Below are positions 21,353 to 32,473 of a stretch of DNA of 64,000 nt, one piece after another. Each line of letters opens with the position of its first letter. Positions within the stretch are counted from its first letter, which is position 1. The position numbers and the translations under genes are program-made. The notes below the pieces were generated by a model. It was not told the origin of the DNA. It worked only from the letters and a program-made list of their open reading frames with translations, and made no database searches. The DNA lies in contig CAXKVR010000610.1 of NCBI GenBank assembly GCA_964058845.1, positions 1 through 64,000 on the forward strand. Direction: 5' to 3'. This stretch comes from Carex sylvatica. Its lineage: Eukaryota > Streptophyta > Magnoliopsida > Poales > Cyperaceae.

Positions 21353-24308
21353 TTTATTTTATTCTTATTTATTAAGATAAATTAATTTCCAATTCAGTTG
21401 ATTGCCCGAGACTTTTATTGCGGTAGTGTAGTATTTTTTTTATTCTTTGGTGGAAACTAAACATGGGAAGAAAGACATAAGATCATAATACCAACTTTGC
21501 TTTATTCTCATTTTTTAATCTGAATGCTCATTGCTGAGCCATCTCATATACGTAGGTTGCCTAAATTTTTTAAATACGACGTTTTATGGATTTGATTATA
21601 TGATGTATTAGAAGTAAAGATGGAATCAATCAATAATAAATATTTGAAAATTTTGACAATGTTTTTAGATGATCACAAAATATGAAAATGTACAAGTACT
21701 TTGTTGAACATGTACATATTTATTCATTAGATGCATCAATTCGGTCATCATTTGATTATACTTATGCATCAATATATGTAAAGATTTTGAACTCCGATTT
21801 TAGAAAGCCTCAAATTATTCAATGAATAATAAAAATGGACCAAGCATGTTCAACATGCATAAATTTTGACATGTTAAGTTGCATTGTAACTTGGAATTTG
21901 CAACCTAGTTTTGCAAAATATTCTTAAGAAAATTAAAATATTAACATATTAGATGTCCAAATGTAATTTTTACCTATATTTTTTAGATTAAAATACTAAC
22001 ACTATGATCGGAATAAGAGTACAACAAAATTTCAATTCATTTCAATAGAATAGAGTTGAAAAGATATGATTTGAATTTAATTTTGATTTGAAGACAAATT
22101 AAAAATGTCATAATCTTTAACTTATTTACGATGAATGCCATTAAAATTTAAGTTATTTTCATTTCCTGTTGGCATCTTTCTCTCTTCCTCTCTCTCTCCA
22201 CTGCTCCTTTGCCTCTCTTTCTCCCCATTAAACTTAGTCCCTCTCTTCTTTTCTTTCTTGCCTCAATATCTAGTCACACCTTTCTCTCCTCCTCACTGAT
22301 TCTCCGTTCAAATTTCTCTCTCCATTGCACTTCCATCCTAAGGCATTTCAAATCTATTGAAGAAGATAAGGGTATTAAGGACTTTTCACTGTAGCATATT
22401 GAATTCTCGCCAAATACCATTATTTTTCTCGTAATTTCTCTGCAAGATTTGACGCCTCTAAAATTCTGTCAAATCATTTCTATTCTTGTTTCTCTCCGTG
22501 TTCCAATCAGGTTACTAAGAGAGAAATTCAATTTCATTTCTTGTTTGAGCAAAAAATAAGTAATCTAGAGTTTAGTCCATCATATCAGATGGAATCCCTA
22601 TGAAATTTTGACATGTATGTCACGGAGAGATTTGATTGCTAGACAAAATAGTTTCGGTTTTCAGGGACGGGTTCAGGATTTCTGTTAGAATAGAGCACTT
22701 AGTCGGATTTAAATTTATTAATTTATTGGGCACAATACTATATTGGTATGATCCAATTTTATAATAAAATAACAACATACAAAAGATAAAAATAATTGTA
22801 AAATTGACAGAGTTAAATAGTAAATTCCAATATTACATAACAAATAACAAATAATGTTATATACATCATAAAATAAAATAACAATTAAGAAGTGAAAAAA
22901 AATGCAAAAAGGTTAAATTAATTCTTACAAATCATAGAAGAGATGAAGGTTAATTATTGATTGAATATTCTAAAAAGATGTCTTTACAAAATGTATGTAG
23001 GTGTATTTATAGATCGATAGCCTTTTGATCTTTCTTAATTACACAAGATAGCCGTTGCTATTTTCATAATACATAAATTTCATACAGTTGTTATTTCCAT
23101 AATACACATATTACAGGGAAGATTTGAGACAGATGTATATTTCTAAACAGTGTGCTAATTAAAACTGGTTAGCTGTTATTTGATCGGGTTGCTTTGGTGA
23201 TCTTCAATATCTTCAACATTAATTAATAGTCACATGTAACGTTTGGTCTAGAAAACACTTGTGGGCTTTGGTGAGTCTAATTGGGCTGAAATTGTCTAAA
23301 AATTAAATGCCATATATAATAAATTAATGAGTTCCACTGTCATAAACATCTTCTTCATTTTCTCCTTCCCTTTATGATTTATCTTCTCCCGCTCCTCAAA
23401 TCTCAAATTTGTTTAAATCAATTTTTTTTTTCTTTTAGAATAATGACTGAGTTAAAACAGATCAAAACAAAGGTATTTTTGAGTCAGAGATAGACACATC
23501 AAAAAATTAGTACTAATTCTAAAAAAAATTCAAATTCAGATCCACCCCACTTGTTTTAATATTCGGCGAGAAATATAGAAACTTCCTTGCAAAAAACGAG
23601 AAATATGAAAGCTAAAATATAGACAAATAGCAAAATTAAATGGTTATATCGAGACAGATCAAATTTAGATAGTTGCCCATAGTGAATATATCATCTCGTC
23701 CTGCATATGCATTCTTGACATGAGACATGTCTTCGAAGGCTGAAATTTACACTTATAGTGTTCGTGTGTTTTTTAAGAACAGGATTTCAGAAATTTGTAC
23801 AATATTCTCTTGACCCCTATCTTTTTTTTCCCCAAAAAACAAAATGCAATCTTGCTATTATTTTTTGTTCCTTTTTCCTAAGAAATTTGAAGAAAAAAAA
23901 AACTTTCTTTTTTCCTATCAAACATCTACAATACATAAGGTTAATAGGGGAGGCTTAATTGGAAAACAGGTAGAAAATTAAAACTCCATATTCAGGCATA
24001 ATTCAGTTCATATCAAGGTGAAATTTGGTGTTTGAGAAAAAGAAAAATTGATAATAAAAAACAAAGAAGAACAAAACTCTCAAACTGCGGTCTCCATCTT
24101 CAAACTTGATTTTTCGACCGTGTACTCACTTTAAACTTGTACCGGAGACCAGACTGGCCGGACTTTAAAACTCCGGCCAGAGTTATACCATGCCATACTT
24201 AAAAGAAATTTATCATTGAAATTACACAGGACTAATTTCTTAAAAGATAAATTTATCCAAACTGACAATGAAATTAATTTATTAAACTACCAACAGTCTA
24301 CTCAAAGA
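21353..24308. other. Intergenic AT-rich tract, no gene recognised
   Basis: A CT-rich stretch at 22180-22340 resembles a 5' leader but no exons follow. The GGGACGGGTTCAGG motif near 22665 is reminiscent of transposon ends, yet I could not find a partner end or target duplication. Confidence 0.45.
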
Positions 24309-25960
24309 TCATAGTCTTGACATTAACTTTTCTTTTTCCCCTTTAGGTGAAGGAATCTGACTTCTTTTTATAAATTGCAATACAAGGACTATCAAGTTTT
24401 CTATATATTCCGTGTAACGATGGTTTGCACCTTCAATTACATGCAATTTGTGATTCGGTATGAATTTTGCAAACTCATAAGCATCTTGTACCGGGACAGT
24501 TTGATCTTTAGAGCCATGGATTGTTAATACCCTATGGACAAATGTAAAAAACAAGTAAAATATTAGGAATAATGAAAATAGCATTGTCAACCAGAAATTA
24601 ATTTTACACGCACATGTCTGTCAACATTAGTAAATGCATTTTATTTTTAACCTGATTTCTTTGGGAATCGAACAGCTAGCTGCATGCACGTCGGTGTTGA
24701 GACGATCCATTAAACTATCAAGTGTCACTCGGTATTCAAAATTCCCTGCACAAGACCAAATTGAACAATTTTCAGATGATATTGTTACTAAAACAGAAAT
24801 ATAAAACCTGAATCATTTGGAGGAGAGGATATACCGAATTTATCCTTGACATCAATAAAACCATGGTTTCTAATTCTTTGCATAAACCCTTTACCAAGAC
24901 GGCCTTGAATTCCATGATTTAATCCAAATCGTCCAGACATATTCACGATTAAAGGAATATCGTGGTACTTTGAAGCATAGAGAAGTGCTGCATTTCCTCC
25001 TAAAATATCCCATAATATACCAATATGTTAAAAAATGTAGATGCAATTCATGAAACGGGGAAATTTATATATAAATTTACTTTAACCATGATATTAGCAG
25101 AATATATGAACTGGTTTGCCATATCAGTTAGTGCCTCTACTGGCACCAACTGGCATTAGACCCAACAAAGAGGCACTTCACTAATCCCTTTTGTGCATAT
25201 CAAAGATTAAAAAAAGAAACACTAAGATATACCTAAAATTGATTAATATAATAAGAGCAAAACCTTTGCTATGTCCAACAATTGCAATTATATTATACTT
25301 CTGGTTCGAAAAATAAGAAACAACAGCGCGCAAATCATCAACTTCTCTCCAGTAATGTCCATATTGAAAAATACCTTCACTTTCCCTAAATTAAATTTAA
25401 TCAATTAATAGCACACAAAATCACACACCAGGAGACATAAATTATCCTCAGGAATACTTTAGAGAAAAGAAAAAAAGGGAATGAATGAAATAATTTTACC
25501 CATTTCCTGCAAAATCAAAACGAAAAGAGCATATCTCTTCCTTTATCAGTGCATCAGCAATGCTAACTAATATGCTATCATCCTGAATTACCAGAATTTA
25601 ATTACATTAAAGCTTCGCAATCAAGCTTAGAACATTAACAAATTGTCATAATGAACTAGATGGCACTGAATTTTGAAAACCGATTAAATAAACCTTAGAA
25701 GCTTGAAATCCATGGCACAGTATCACGAGATTCTTAGATTGAACTTGATCCAACACTCCCACCAGCTTCTCACCATGCCGGTTTGGTATCAGAATTCTTT
25801 GCTTGGAAATCGCTGACAAAAATGTTATTGTTGCTAAAGATAATGTGAATGGAAACAGAAATTGAGAAGTAACAAAAAACGGAAAACAATCCAGTACTGA
25901 AATTATATAAAGCTCACAAGTAGAATCAACTGATTTCTTGTCGGGGAGAAATTGCGTCAT
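24309..25960 (-). CDS. Alpha/beta hydrolase (esterase/lipase, serine aminopeptidase S33 type)
   Basis: Seven exons join in frame: 25960-25918, 25812-25694, 25582-25500, 25385-25264, 24999-24835, 24745-24652, 24531-24309, encoding 282 residues. All introns are GT-AG. The N-terminus MTQFLPDKK precedes the core ILIPNRHGEKLVGVLD. The oxyanion-hole motif HGF is at residues 48-50, and FRFDFAGNGES follows. The nucleophile Ser121 lies in VGHSKGG, the acid Asp218 in HGSKDQTVPV and His246 in EGANHRY, so the catalytic triad is complete. Length and motifs match plant cytosolic esterase/lipase proteins annotated as alpha/beta hydrolases of the monoglyceride-lipase-like group. The substrate cannot be told from sequence. 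No signal peptide is visible, so it is probably cytosolic. The start codon chosen is the first in-frame ATG with a good exon 1 donor (ACTT|GTGAGC). Confidence 0.92.
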
Positions 25961-26001
25961 TCTTTTCTTGTAATTTTCCCTCTTTTAATCAATCTCTTTC
26001 T

Positions 26002-26348
26002 TTGTTTTCCTTCTGGACATGCCCCAAACGATATACAATTTTGTCTCAGAAGTCAGAACCCAACAAACCCTTCTCGGCAATTTGTTATGGGTTTCTCAAA
26101 CTACATCTTCGGTTCCTGAAACCGCGATCCCCTCGCTATTCCAATACTACTCGGAATAACGACACTAATTCCAATTTTAAATTTATGCCAGACGAGGAAC
26201 AAAGGGAATAGAAGAGAGGCGCCGCTATTATAAGCGGAGCAGGACCTAACCGCTGCGGCGCTGCCTTCGTTGCCTCCTCCTCCCTGATTAGAAATACAAT
26301 TCTGACGAAAATGCAAAGAAATTTATAAAAATAGACCGTATATGGGTA
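26002..26348. other. Upstream region of the hydrolase gene
   Basis: Contains the likely 5' leader and promoter of the minus-strand hydrolase. Short open frames on either strand look accidental. A GC-rich stretch lies at 26215-26290. No other gene seen. Confidence 0.45.
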
Positions 26349-26357
26349 GTGGTGTAG

Positions 26358-26549
26358 GGGGACTGGGGGAGAGTATCTCTGCGCAGTATTCTTTGCAGAG
26401 CTGTATGGAGCTTTTAATCTTTTTCGTTTATTTTGATTGGATGGATTAGATCAGAGGGGTCTAAATTTTGAGATCTGATTTAATTCGTTCGATCAAAATA
26501 AACGGACCAGATTAAAAGCTTCACACAGCTCTGTAAAAGATAGCGTTCC
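26358..26549. mobile_element. Foldback MITE, family 2 copy 1 (192 bp)
   Basis: Perfect 9-bp duplication GTGGTGTAG flanks it (26349-26357 and 26550-26558). The two arms are inverted copies: GAGCTTTTAATCT and TTTTGATTGGATGGATTAGA on the left answer TCGATCAAAATAAACGGACC and AGATTAAAAGCTTC on the right. A 9-bp duplication suggests Mutator-type transposition. A second copy lies at 44007-44165. Confidence 0.8.
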
Positions 26550-26568
26550 GTGGTGTAGAGTGTCAAAC

Positions 26569-26787
26569 AATGCGTATCCTCTGCATTACTCAAAAGAGAA
26601 TATTTTAAGTTAATCAATCTCAACTGTCTGATATTAAACGGAGCTAATCCGTCACTTGTCTATAATATAAGAGATCTTTCAATATTAATGCAGATTTGAT
26701 CTACACAAATTTTAAAACAGATTGGACAGTTGAGGTTGATTAACTAAAAAAATTCACTTTTGAGTTAATGCAGAGGATACGAATTCG
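26569..26787. mobile_element. Foldback MITE with GTATCCTCTG ends, family 3 copy 1 (219 bp)
   Basis: Perfect 9-bp duplication GTGTCAAAC (26560-26568 and 26788-26796). The left arm has CGTATCCTCTGCATTACTC and then AATCTCAACTGTC. The right arm returns GACAGTTGAGGTTGATTAAC and GAGTTAATGCAGAGGATACG. It sits one base from the target duplication of the preceding MITE. The GTATCCTCTG ends recur at 43786-43970. Confidence 0.8.
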
Positions 26788-27024
26788 GTGTCAAACGGAT
26801 ATGATATGAGTTGGTTAGATGGAGACATTTTCATATGTGTACACGGAAAATAAATCTTTATTTTTATTTGTTTTTTTAAATACAGTATGAATTGAATAAA
26901 TGAATAAAGGAATATTATTGATATAGAGTACGTTTGAATCGTGCAAAAATTAGTACAAAATAGTGATTTTTGAGTTAGTGGTTGAGAATAGTGCTAATTT
27001 GAATGGTTTGAGAATAACACTAAC

Positions 27025-28556
27025 GGTTGGATTATGTCTAATTTATTTGTTTGTTTGACTAGATTTACAAAATATATATTTGTTGAATTTTACAGTTTCT
27101 TTCTCAATTATACAGATTCAAGATGATATAAATTACAAAACATATATCAAGAATGAATGATAAATTACTATACTTATCAAGAATGACTTAATCATGACTC
27201 ATTCTCAAGAACGGTTAGCCCAATTGCTATATTTATATAGAAATATAATCTCAAGATTAAGTTTAGATATCTGTAAAATTGGTAAGGCATAATTGAGAAT
27301 GTATTAATTTAATGCTAATAGTTGCAACAGTTTAATTCATATACAACCAATCGAGTTAATGCGTTAAGCAACGGTTTAATTCACTCATAACCATTGTGCA
27401 ACGGTTTAAATCAAGTTGGCACCTTAAACTTCCAGAGAAAACCATTATGGCCACCGTTGTAACTGTTGACAAGCGTTAGGGTTTCTTAGTGCAGTCAAAC
27501 CTGTATAATTGGGCTAACCGTTGCAACGGTTTCTTATACCGTTGCAACGGTTAAGACCAGTTATCTTATTTTGTTTCTCTCTCTATAAATAAAAGCAAAG
27601 TCTAAGTTTGGATGATGTCTCTAGCCACCCCTAACTGCAATATTTTAAATTCTCAGATCTAGAAAAAATCATTGTTGCTTACACACTCAAAGTTCAATAT
27701 TCATACTCAATCTCAATGTTGTAAAATACGGTTTTGTTCATGCGTGTGGAAGGCTATTGCATATGCAGATTTGTATGCAGAAGTACATATGTGGTTTTAC
27801 TATGCTTTGTTAAAGAAATATAGATAAAATAAAACTAATTTATATCTAAAGACTTGTTTATTCTAATGGTTTGTGCTCTTTATCTTATTATAAAGATTAT
27901 AGATTCTAATTTTTTTCACCGCAAAATATGTTTTAGGTTTTTTAAAGTCTACATGGACCATATATGTGCACGTATATTAAAAAATGCATGTGATTTTGTA
28001 TGTGGGAGACCATTGCATAAGCATATACGGCCGCATATGCGAGTCATGTGGCCGCATTTTATAGCACTGCTCAATCTCAAGCATACTATACCAAATACTC
28101 AATTAATTGTAAGATCTCGAGTTAGTTGTGAGAGTTTTACCCATTGAAACAAACACTAGAGCCTTTTGTGCTCGCCTATTTTACTTTGAGCCCCTAGTGC
28201 TCGTGAGCCGATTCCGTGCTCAGAACGTGTGACTTCCCAAAGTTTGTAAGGGCTCACCGGTTTCACCTTTGTAATTATTTCTCATTAGGTAAAGAAAGAC
28301 ACGCCATCAAGAAGATCGCGGAGCTCCGGAGACGTAGGCATCAGTGCCGAACTCCATAATCATCTCACGCGACAAGTATCTCTTAACTCATCCATTTACT
28401 TTACGGCCACTTGCTTAACTTGAATATTCTTGTTTTCGCCAAGAATATCTGTATACACATTAGATAGTTTTTAATTAAGTGAGTAATAATTAGAGAGCAT
28501 TAAAATCTTAAAAATGACCATATTCACCCCCCTCTAGATGTCTTTATGAACCAACA
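27025..28556 (+). mobile_element. Probable solo LTR of a Copia-type retrotransposon
   Basis: Flanked by CTAAC on both sides (27020-27024 and 28557-28561), a 5-bp duplication typical of LTR elements. The termini are GGTTGG and CCAACA, a slightly mutated TG...CA pair. Internally, TCTCTATAAATAAAAG at about 27580 looks like an LTR TATA box, and ATTCACCCCCCTCTAG near the 3' end is a sequence common in plant Copia LTRs. No internal gag-pol domain adjoins it, so a solo LTR formed by recombination is likely. It is interrupted by a hAT-type MITE. Repeats of CCGTTGCAACGGTT occur at about 27400-27550. Confidence 0.6.
27714..28069. mobile_element. hAT-type MITE inside the solo LTR (356 bp)
   Basis: Perfect 8-bp duplication CTCAATCT (27706-27713 and 28070-28077). 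The left end CAATGTTGTAAAATACGG pairs with the reverse complement of the right end, CAGTGCTATAAAATGCGG. Subterminal GCATATGC/GGCCGCATATG motifs are repeated inside. No coding capacity. Confidence 0.85.
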
Positions 28557-28609
28557 CTAACCTTGAACTATTCATATTAATAAAATATCAATTTGGATTG
28601 TATGTTTAG

Positions 28610-30115
28610 AATAGCAATGGAGAGAATAGATAAAATAATAATTAAACTAACATAATATTTAAACTAATATTATATTACATTTAATATTTAAACTAATATT
28701 ATATTACATTTAAACTATTTTTTTTAATACTATTTAATATTTTATTTAATACTAATCTAATTAGAGGAGGGATTCGATTACACCCTTTTTTGGTGACACT
28801 GAATTACACTCTCAATTTTCAAAGTTTTTAAAGTTCAAACAGTCGATCCAAACCGTTCAACTTGTTGGATATGTTAAAATGTGCTTGCAGATCAAATTTT
28901 ACAATTTTTGGAATTTTTTACTATTTATTAAGTATTTAACAAAATCGCTATATTCAGACCATTGAATTTTTTACCCATCTTAATAAATAGTAAAAAAATT
29001 CAGAAAAATGTAAAATTTGATCTGCAAACACATTTTAACATATCCAACAAGTTGAACGGTTTGGATCGACTATTTAAACTTTGTAAACATAGGGTGTAAC
29101 TGGTGTCACCAAAAAAAGAGTGTAATCCGATCCCTCCTCATCTAATTAATATGATATTATACTTATTTAATGCTAATTTAATATTTTATTTAATACTAAT
29201 ATAATTTCTAAACTAATATTATATTACATTTAACATTTCAAGCTAATATTATATTATATTTAATATAATATTTTATTTAATATTAATATAATATTAATAT
29301 AATATTTAGAATAATATAATATTATATTTAATATTTAAATTAATATTATATTATATTACATTATAGTTAATATTAAAACTAATATTATATTATATTTAAT
29401 ATAGTAATTTATTTAATTCTAATCTAATATTTAAAGTAATATTATATTACATTTAATATTTAAACTAATATTATACTATATTTAATATAATATTTTATTT
29501 AATAATAATCTAATCTAATCAGATATTATATTTATTTAATACTAATCTAATATATAAACTAATATTATATTACATTCAACACTTAACATTAACACTAATA
29601 TTATATTACATTAAATATTTAATTTTTTTTATATTATATTTAGTTTAAAATTTTATTTAATATTAATTTAATTTGATATTATAGTTATTTAATGCTAATT
29701 TAATATTATATTATATTTAACATTTAAACTAATATTATATTACATTTAACATTTAAACTATTATTATATTACATTTAACATTTAAACTAATATTATAGTA
29801 CATTTAACATTTTAAACTACTATTGTATTATATTTAATCTACTATTTTATTTAATACTAATATAATATTAAACTAATATTATATTTTATTTTAAACTACT
29901 ACAATATAATATTTAATCTAACATTTTATTAAATATTAATCTAATTTAATCTTTTATTTATTTAATACTAATATATATTTTAAATTAATATTATATTACA
30001 TTTAATATTTAAACTAATATTTTATTTAAAACTAATCTAATCTAATATTATATTATATTTAATACTAATTTAATATTTCATTTAATACTAATTTAATATT
30101 TAAATTAATTCTAAT
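28610..30115. repeat. Extremely AT-rich degenerate repeat array
   Basis: About 1.1 kb excluding the inserted MITE, made almost only of A and T with scattered C. Units resemble CTAATATTATATTACATTTAA followed by ATTTAAA, roughly 28-40 bp, irregularly repeated. Frames and borders are unclear. A GGGTGATCCAAACACATCC motif shortly after (30293-30311) could be the end of the element that carried this array. Confidence 0.8.
28764..29139. mobile_element. Long foldback MITE (376 bp), Mutator-like
   Basis: Perfect 9-bp duplication ATCTAATTA (28755-28763 and 29140-29148). The ends are nearly perfect inverted repeats: GAGGAGGGATTCGATTACAC against GTGTAATCCGATCCCTCCTC. The inverted homology extends almost to the centre, including GATCCAAACCGTTCAACTTG in one arm. 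It inserted into the AT-rich array. Confidence 0.9.
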
Positions 30116-30674
30116 TGAGAAGAATCAAATATTTTATTAATATCACTAACTTCACTAGCTTTATTCTTACTAACTCACTATTTCTATGGGTTAGTAGAAT
30201 AGAGCTATTCTTGAGCTAACCCAATTTGCTAATTTGTGTTTGGATCACCAAGATTTGAGAATAGTAGAACTAACCCAAGGTTACCTCTATTCTTGGGTGA
30301 TCCAAACACATCCAAAGTGAACAAAAGTGTTTATGTTTTATTTTTATTCGTGTCGAAAATAAAGTGCTTTAAGATAAGTAATAAATTACTTATTTGAGAT
30401 GATGTAGAATTTTTAGATCAAATGAGTTTCTATTTATCTAAAAAGAGTAGTAAGAAAAAAAAATTGTTTTTCAAGTACATATTGATTTATAAAATATGAA
30501 TTGACTATTTGAACGGTTTAACGATTTGAATTGATTATTTAAAATCATAAAAAAGAAATATAAATTCATAACACTTGTTAATCCGTAATATACATATCAC
30601 TATAATCTCACTCATATTTCAATTAAGTAATCAACTATCACCAGTTTGTTAGATTATCATAATTTTTTTTAAAA
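30116..30674. other. AT-rich intergenic DNA, no gene seen
   Basis: Contains an inverted pair GTTTGGATCACC (30239) and GGGTGATCCAAAC (30293) but no recognisable gene or complete element. Confidence 0.4.
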
Positions 30675-30744
30675 GGGCAAATTTATTTATACCACTCAAA
30701 AATTTCAATTACGTATTTCTCCCTCTAAAATTCATTCCAACGCC

Positions 30745-31095
30745 TAATATTTTTATATTTCTATCTCATATTTTATATTTTTATTTTCAAAGTCCAAATT
30801 ATCAATCTGAACTGCTCAATATGATATCCATACTAAAATATGTTTGGGATGAAATTTTATAATTTTTTAATTTTTTTTAATATTTTTTAAGATAAGTACA
30901 AAATCATTGTTTTTAACGGTTCAGAAACAATGATTTTGTATCTATCTTAGAAAATATTAAAAAAATTTCAAAAATTATAAAAATTTATCTCCAAGCATAT
31001 TTTAGTATGAATATCATATTGAGCAGTTCGAATCGATAGTATGAACTTTGAAAACATTAAAATATGAAGTATGTTGATGTTTGAATGGTTATGGC
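30745..31095. mobile_element. Foldback MITE nested in copy C
   Basis: The arms are inverted: TCTGAACTGCTCAATATGAT and CAAAATCATTGTTT on the left, AAACAATGATTTTGTATC and ATCATATTGAGCAGTTCGAA on the right. The outer limits are approximate. A related foldback lies at 53195-53512. Confidence 0.65.
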
Positions 31096-31356
31096 ACGAT
31101 GTATTAGAACCCTCCTCTTATATCATATTTACCCTTCTATATTTTAAAATCCAATTTATTATTTTTTTATTAAAACTTATTTTAAATTTATAAAATATCT
31201 ATTTTATCATTTAATAAAAGGTTAAAAAATATGTAGCATATTTAAGAGAAATATTTAGTCTTCTAATTAGCTAGTTGTGTGAGTAAATAGTTCATTTTCT
31301 TACTTATGACGTTAACACAAGCGTATATCTTAATGCCATCGTGTATGCATCACAAG

Positions 31357-32008
31357 CAGTATTCTAAATAGCAACGCATTAGCGGCGCTATAGCGTTTTT
31401 GGACCTTAAACGCTACACTATGAGATAAATATTGCGGCACAATAGCATTTTTGGACCTTAAACGCTACGCTATGGGATAAAGTGCGCTATTTCAGCTACG
31501 ACCGCTATAGCAGTAATAACGGTCTGCTATCTGCGCTACATGCTATGCTACATAAGCTTTTATATAAAGGCCCAAACTAAAAATTAATTTTAAAGATCAA
31601 ATTTTTTCAGGTTTAGATTATTATTTTTTTAAATAGATAAAAGATAGATAGTTTATTCCACGATGTCTATGTTTTTTTAATAGAAAAAAATATAGTTTAT
31701 GCCATGATGCTTAGGTTATTTTTAATGAAAAAAAGATAGATAGTTTATGATATTATTAGGGATATTTTGAATAGTAATTTGGACTTTGTGTTGGTTTAAT
31801 ATGTATATTTTACTTCCTTAATCAATTTTGTGTTACTTATTGCTCTATGCGATTTTAGATAATGTTGATAATTAGTACAAATATAAAATATAATTTTTTA
31901 AATAAAAAAACGCTATGTAGGATAGCTTTCGCTATAGCCATGCTATTTGCAATAGCTTTTTTTTTTAGTCTTTCTGCTATGATGCGATAATTGCTATTTA
32001 AAACCTTG
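31357..32008. mobile_element. hAT-like element, family 1 long member (652 bp), nested in copy C
   Basis: The ends are CAGTATTCTAAATAGC and, inverted, CAAGGTTTTAAATAGC. An 8-bp near-duplication flanks it, ATCACAAG at 31349-31356 and ATCAAAAG at 32009-32016 (7 of 8). A tandem pair of GGACCTTAAACGCTAC blocks and repeated GCTATAGC motifs lie inside. No open reading frame. Confidence 0.7.
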
Positions 32009-32473
32009 ATCAAAAGTAGAGAAATTAATTATTTACACTCGGACTAATTAATTAAAAGGCTAATCATTTTTCTTACACAAATACATTTTTTATTTTTGAA
32101 TAAAATGTAATATGTGAATTTTATAAATTTAAAACGAGTGTTATTAAAAAAAATACAATTAATTGGAATATTAGATACATTTGTAAGTTTTTAAAATTTA
32201 GAAGAGAGGAGGACATGCGCAATTTTAAGATTTTGAAAGGATATATGTGAAATTCCCACTTTCAGAAATAAACCGAGAAAAATCCACTGAGCAAATCTTA
32301 CGAGTAGCAGAGAGACTCGTTCGAAGTAGAAAGTAGTAGAAGAGGCACGTACACTCATCGCCACTGCTTTTTCCTGCGGACTCTCAGAGTCCTTGTTCTG
32401 TCTGCTTCCTGCCTTCCTGCTCCAGCCTCTGTCTGACAAAAATCTCAGGATCCTCCGTCGGAGCAGCTTACCA

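Larger units (their letters stand above)
30675..32263. mobile_element. Degenerate long-TIR element, family 4 copy C, with two nested insertions
   Basis: The left part reads GGGCAAATTTATTTATACC, CAAAAATTTCAATTACG and CTAAAATTCA. The right part is the reverse, with TTTTAAAATTTAGAAGAG, CAATTTTAAGATTTTGAAAG and GTGAAATTCCCAC. The same arrangement occurs at 61587-62136 (intact) and 50853-51897. Shared inner landmarks are AAACTTATTTTAAATTTATA, TAGTCTTCTAATTAG and a tract with TGACG...ACACAAG. A foldback element and a hAT-like element have inserted into it. The exact ends are uncertain. It reaches to within about 210 bp of the BGAL17-like start codon. Confidence 0.6.

Noticed and set aside
22660..23560. 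Possible transposon starting GGGACGGGTTCAGGATTT
   Set aside because: No matching opposite end or target duplication was found, so no element could be delimited.
32393..32473. Upstream extension of the BGAL17 frame
   Set aside because: The frame is open but contains no ATG before 32474. An extension would need a non-ATG start.
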